This document shows positions 60,796 through 64,000 of a stretch of 64,000 nt of DNA, piece by piece. Source of the DNA: Pseudobutyrivibrio sp. 49 (GTDB lineage: Bacteria; Bacillota; Clostridia; Lachnospirales; Lachnospiraceae); NCBI RefSeq assembly GCF_900100545.1, contig NZ_FNDP01000006.1, positions 114,803-178,802 on the forward strand, given 5' to 3'. The notes below the pieces were generated by a model, which had not been told where the DNA came from, did not search any database, and saw only the letters and a list, made by a program, of their open reading frames with translations. Numbering within the stretch: position 1 is the first letter of the stretch; the number at the start of each line of letters is the position of its first letter. Made by a program: the position numbers and the translations under genes.

Positions 60796-61818
60796 CTAAA
60801 ATCTAATAACCTGCTTTTCTATATCAACTGTTGCATCTACACCAAATGGTATGATACATCTAGGTGTGGCGTGACCAATATTGACATTAGCAACTATTGG
60901 AAGGCTTGGGTTGCCTACTACCTCACAAATTATCTGCTTATACTCAGCGAAGTATTTTTCATCCATAGGTTTTCCACATAAAACACCAGAAATAACCTCA
61001 AATATCCCTGTGTTTTTCAGTGTTAACAACATTTCTCTATAGTGTTCTGGATAAGGCTGCTCCTCACTTGTTTCGAGAAGTAAGATTTTGCCTTTCCAAT
61101 CCTCTAAATCAGGGAAGATCTTATACTTTTCGCAAAGAGAAACCGTGGCCTCATACCTTGTATTATCGAAGATATCAAAGATAGATTCAAGGCAACCTCC
61201 TAGAATCTTTCCGCTAAAAGTGCTTGGTCCCTGAAGCAATTCGAATCCATCATTCTTGTGAGATATTTTAGCAGTTCCTAAAGCAGCAGGTGACCAATCG
61301 GTCCTCTCCTCATACCAAACATCACTTGGAGTGATTTCCTTTATAGTTCCTGTCTGTATTAATTCTTCAAAATACTTTGCTGTGTATTGAAGCATCTGCT
61401 TATCCATTTCACATACATCTGCTAAGAATGACTGACCATAAAAGGTATTAAGACCAGCTTTATGCAGCATAAAATGATTCATTGTTGTATCGGAAAAACC
61501 TAGGAACACCTTTTTGCTTATGGCATTTTTTAACTCATCATTTTCAAATAGATATGGCAAAAGACGATAAGTATCATCACCGCCTATAGCACAAAGAATC
61601 ATATCAACAGAGTCATCTTTAAAGGCTTCAAGCAAATCCTCTGCTCTCTCCTCAGGATGATTCTTAACATACTCTATTCCTTTCATGGCATGAGGCATCA
61701 TCTTTACATTCAGACCATAAGCATTGAGTCTTTTCATGCCAAGATCAACTTCATGCTTTACGAAATCTTCGCCAATGGTTCCCGATGATAAACTTACAAT
61801 AGCTACTGTCTTAATCAT
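60796..61818 (-). CDS. second S66 family peptidase (MccF-like)
   Basis: The 340-residue product has the longer MccF-like layout. VFLGFSDTTMNHFMLHKAG near residue 105 contains the nucleophile Ser, KILLLETSEEQPYPEHYREML near 245 the catalytic Glu, and ANVNIGHATPRCIIPFGVDA near 312 the His. An insert of about 60 residues between these parts, compared with the other S66 gene of this window, fits the substrate loop of MccF enzymes. No signal peptide, so it is cytoplasmic. TAGGAGGGC precedes ATG. A self-immunity or detoxification role is possible. Confidence 0.9.
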   Translation of the reverse strand: MIKTVAIVSLSSGTIGEDFVKHEVDLGMKRLNAYGLNVKMMPHAMKGIEYVKNHPEERAEDLLEAFKDDSVDMILCAIGGDDTYRLLPYLFENDELKNAISKKVFLGFSDTTMNHFMLHKAGLNTFYGQSFLADVCEMDKQMLQYTAKYFEELIQTGTIKEITPSDVWYEERTDWSPAALGTAKISHKNDGFELLQGPSTFSGKILGGCLESIFDIFDNTRYEATVSLCEKYKIFPDLEDWKGKILLLETSEEQPYPEHYREMLLTLKNTGIFEVISGVLCGKPMDEKYFAEYKQIICEVVGNPSLPIVANVNIGHATPRCIIPFGVDATVDIEKQVIRF

Positions 61819-61827
61819 GTTGCCCTC

Positions 61828-62295
61828 CTATCGCTTTATAAAAAGCTGCATGTCATATTCGTCAGTACCATTTTCTATAAATCCTATTGATTTCCAAAAC
61901 CTAATGGAATCTTCTTTTTCACTATTGATTTCATAGTACGAAGCACCATTAGCCTTAGTATATTTTTCAAGTGCCTCAAAGCATCTGTGCCCAGTACCAT
62001 TTCCTCTATGTTCAGGAAATACCCAAAAATCCATTACAAAACACTTACCATCTTCACTCTGATAAGTATTATACTGGGCAGCTCCAATTCGATTCTCATC
62101 TTCTTTGAAATATACCATATGATGTTTATCGCATTTACGAATCATATGATTTTTGATAATATTTCTATATTCATCTCCAGAGAAATATTCTATATCCTCT
62201 GGATCATCTATAATTCCATCATCCAATAAATACTTTAAATGGATTGACCAGAATTCATTTATATTTTCTACTGGGATTTCTTCGATTGATATCAT
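61828..62295 (-). CDS. GNAT family N-acetyltransferase
   Basis: The 155-residue product has acetyl-CoA motif A VMDFWVFPEHRGNGTGHRCF near residues 88-107 (HRGNGTG loop) and motif B RFWKSIGFIENG near 130-142. The N-terminal EFWSIHLKYLLDDGIID is typical of GNATs. AAGGA precedes ATG. It lies 9 bp upstream of the S66 peptidase gene, so peptidase, P-loop protein and acetyltransferase form a likely three-gene unit, a combination seen in small-molecule resistance. Confidence 0.87.
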   Translation of the reverse strand: MISIEEIPVENINEFWSIHLKYLLDDGIIDDPEDIEYFSGDEYRNIIKNHMIRKCDKHHMVYFKEDENRIGAAQYNTYQSEDGKCFVMDFWVFPEHRGNGTGHRCFEALEKYTKANGASYYEINSEKEDSIRFWKSIGFIENGTDEYDMQLFIKR

Positions 62296-62325
62296 TATTT
62301 TATCCTTATCTATATTAAATTTATC

Positions 62326-62853
62326 TTATAATTTCTTAACTTCATAAACTAAAATCAAAAGAAAAACCACTTCACATAAACATACTGCCAAGGCCACTAC
62401 TGTCGCATTAAATATGACACCAAATATAAGTGAAATCACAGGTATTGCAACTGCAAAAATAATGTAAGCCTTAGAAAGATAGAGCCATGCATATGGCAAC
62501 AAATGTGCACCGAATACCATTGCAAATACCATAACCATTTTTTCTGGAACAGCACTAAATACCCACATAACAATTAAGATATATAGCATTTGATTCATTG
62601 TAAACAATAACCCCGCATTGCTAAGTGGATTCTTTTTTGAAAACAAATCCACCTTGACTATTTTTCCAAATATCATGGCTAGCGGCATCAATGGGCACGA
62701 ACAACAAAATACTAAAATATTCTTAGATTTAATAGGAATCTGAAGTATAGTAACTATCGCAATCAGTCCCCAAAGAATAATAGATGCTGCTATAAAAGGA
62801 ATTCCCTTTTTCTGTTCTTTTGCAATATCAAGTCTTAATTCATCAAGTGTCAT
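62326..62853 (-). CDS. membrane protein resembling DUF7010
   Basis: The 175-residue protein opens with a cytoplasmic helix (LRLDIAKEQKKGIPFIAASI) and has about five or six membrane segments. SKNILVFCCSCPLMPLAMIF near residue 43-62 and FAMVFGAHLLPYAWLYLSKAY near 110-130 are striking, the latter with His and Tyr inside a helix. Overall it resembles DUF7010 proteins, a call made from memory. Function unknown. GGGAGG precedes ATG; the gene ends 30 bp before the GNAT gene. Confidence 0.7.
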   Translation of the reverse strand: MTLDELRLDIAKEQKKGIPFIAASIILWGLIAIVTILQIPIKSKNILVFCCSCPLMPLAMIFGKIVKVDLFSKKNPLSNAGLLFTMNQMLYILIVMWVFSAVPEKMVMVFAMVFGAHLLPYAWLYLSKAYIIFAVAIPVISLIFGVIFNATVVALAVCLCEVVFLLILVYEVKKL

Positions 62854-62907
62854 TTTTTCCTCCCAACTATGATTAGCCTAACTGACAATATTTATAAGTT
62901 ATTTCTA

Positions 62908-63348
62908 TCACTCTACCAATCCACCATGAAAAAAACATTCATATATTTCGATGCCGTTTAAGCTGATTATTTCCTTTCCCTGAAACCAGTCAAACTCGCC
63001 ATCTACCTCACAATGATAGCTGTAGTCTCCATTTGAATAATCTTTGGGTCCGCGAAAAGGCCTATCTTCAGGAACTCTAAGCAAAGCTTCTTTCAAAAAA
63101 TCTCCACTAAAATTTTCCCCAGTTACTCTGCCAATATAATTCATGCTCCAATAAGGATTTCCTTTAATCCAAAGGGCTTCCTCACCAGCAAATTTGCCTG
63201 TGCCAAGATATGTATCATAGTACATATATTCCCCATCCTTATAAATCAAATCATGAGATTTCTCGCGGGATGAAGATGTCTCTGCCCCCTTACCTGCATA
63301 AGTTGCCTGTTTTGCTTTGATTAAAAATTCTACTAATTGTTTGTTCAT
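62908..63348 (-). CDS. DUF5680 domain protein
   Basis: The 146-residue protein reads LVEFLIKAKQATYAGKGAET near the start, then HDLIYKDGEYMYYDTYLGTG and FAGEEALWIKGNPYWSMNYI, the DUF5680 pattern. Elsewhere the domain follows an XRE-type DNA-binding domain, but here it stands alone. It is soluble and tryptophan/tyrosine rich; function unknown. AAGGA precedes ATG. It lies upstream of the DUF7010-like gene on the same strand. Confidence 0.82.
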   Translation of the reverse strand: MNKQLVEFLIKAKQATYAGKGAETSSSREKSHDLIYKDGEYMYYDTYLGTGKFAGEEALWIKGNPYWSMNYIGRVTGENFSGDFLKEALLRVPEDRPFRGPKDYSNGDYSYHCEVDGEFDWFQGKEIISLNGIEIYECFFHGGLVE

Positions 63349-63379
63349 TTTTAATCCTTCTCATTTGGCTCGAAAACTG

Positions 63380-63573
63380 TTAAATCAGCACTTTATCGAT
63401 TCCAAGCTTCTTGCATTCAGGTAAAACAAGACTAAGCATCTGTGTAGCATAACCTTTTCTTCTTTCATCAGGTGCTACCGAATATCCTATATGCCCTGTG
63501 AATTATCGAATCTCCTAAGGCCTCCACAACCATCCATGGAATCTCCAGTGAATTTTCTAATCCACTCCTTCAT
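63380..63573 (-). pseudogene. degraded GNAT acetyltransferase
   Basis: On the minus strand an ATG (63571-63573) begins MKEWIRKFTGDSMDGCGG but reaches TAG after about 29 codons. In the next frame the sequence reads TGHIGYSVAPDERRKGYATQ and then MLSLVLPECKKLGIDKVLI, a clear acetyl-CoA motif A of a GNAT enzyme, before a premature TAA at 63380. So the gene has at least one frameshift, a lost N-terminal part and a truncated end. It lies close to an insertion sequence end. Confidence 0.75.
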
Positions 63574-63665
63574 CCTATTCTTCTCCCTCGTTTAAATTAT
63601 TATTCTACTATATATGTTTTCTGGGCAAAAAAATAGTCCAAATGCCATATTTACCTATAAAAAAT

Positions 63666-63713
63666 GGGGCTGTCGCTTTAGATGATTAAATCATCTAAGC
63701 GAGGCCCCTTTTT
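63666..63713. terminator. long hairpin at the presumed insertion-sequence end
   Basis: GGGGCTGTCGCTTTAGATGA and its near-complement ending in GAGGCCCC form an imperfect stem from 63666 to 63708, followed by TTTTT. It serves as a terminator on both strands. GGGGCTGTCG is also a common start of IS1182 terminal repeats, so the element may end here. Confidence 0.6.
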
Positions 63714-63834
63714 CTTACCATAAATTGTGGATTTGAGAAATGGTTTTCATTGTTATTGTGAAAAATTGAGTACTTTAACAAGCCGATGTGATAATCGGCG
63801 CATTGTTGCCTTTTTCATTTTGAAGTGTCAAAAA

Positions 63835-64000
63835 TTATGAGGCTTTTTTCAATTCAAACAGGTGTGTTCCTGTTCGCTCAGCAGCAATCTTATGATGTAG
63901 CTTATTTATATCATAGCCGATTGCCAGCAGTATGCTCTGTGCAAGAACATTTTCTTTTCCACGATACAGATATCTTCTGAAGTTCATGTCTTCTTTCACG
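63835..64000 (-). mobile_element. 3' end of an IS1182-like transposase gene (partial)
   Basis: The last 54 codons read VKEDMNFRRYLYRGKENVLA and QSILLAIGYDINKLHHKI, ending FELKKAS. The FRRYLYRGKENV ... LLAIGYDINKLHHK pattern is the usual C-terminal end of IS1182-family DDE transposases. The gene continues beyond the window edge. Between its stop and the hairpin at 63666 there is about 125 bp with a small GCCGAT/ATCGGC stem. Confidence 0.8.

Overview
Organism. The window (about 40% G+C, low-GC codon use, GGAGG-type ribosome binding sites, TTGaca/TATAAT promoters) reads like a chromosome of a fibre-degrading Lachnospiraceae bacterium of the Butyrivibrio/Pseudobutyrivibrio kind. Supporting genes are a PL9 pectate lyase and a GH16 lichenase that both carry ricin-type lectin domains, a GH43/ABC oligosaccharide uptake operon, phosphate acetyltransferase, DUF4250 and YtrA-type GntR regulation. 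The genus is inference. All family names come from reading translations by eye, without a database search.

Layout. 0-12.7 kb: recJ, pta, a DUF234 ATPase behind a four-site inverted-repeat array, DUF4250-capA, a flagellin lysine methylase-like gene with a MIF tautomerase, an M3 peptidase/histidine phosphatase/msrA operon and a FIST sensor-chemotaxis operon. 12.8-18.1 kb: a six-gene GntR/ABC/HlyD/MacB-type export operon. 18.1-25.3 kb: AraC regulator, sugar ABC importer with GH43, the PL9 enzyme and tRNA-Leu. 25.5-34 kb: a chemoreceptor remnant, a 54-bp repeat array, and a purine/pyrimidine cluster (purD, purN, purM, purE, M29 peptidase, DUF6142, pyrE), followed by an L,D-transpeptidase. 34-40 kb: two esterases, decayed gene pieces and an unfamiliar membrane operon (methyltransferase-like protein, alpha/beta hydrolase, three related membrane proteins) lying between an intact and a decayed ATC-hydrolase copy. 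40-52.5 kb: a membrane chemoreceptor, YibE/F, a 2173-residue secreted PHP-domain protein with an attenuator-like leader, nth, a DUF4160/DUF2442 pair and the GH16 lichenase. 52.5-64 kb: a run of mostly minus-strand small accessory genes (two S66 peptidases, GNATs, P-loop kinases, transporters) ending in a degraded GNAT gene and the 3' end of an IS1182-like transposase.

Most unusual signal. Four intergenic regions (4571-4689, 25812-26120, 54362-54684, 59972-60221) hold arrays of short half-sites whose starts are 30-32 bp, usually exactly 31 bp, apart within pairs, although the half-site sequences differ between arrays. Gaps between pairs are near whole helical turns. No known repeat class fits them obviously, and they are the best candidates here for an undescribed system. 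Other second-look items are hairpins or dyads over the ribosome binding site or promoter of the FIST and transpeptidase genes, a GC-rich foldable insert before purM, an intrinsic-terminator-like leader on the 6.5-kb secreted protein gene, and the 36-39.3 kb membrane operon.
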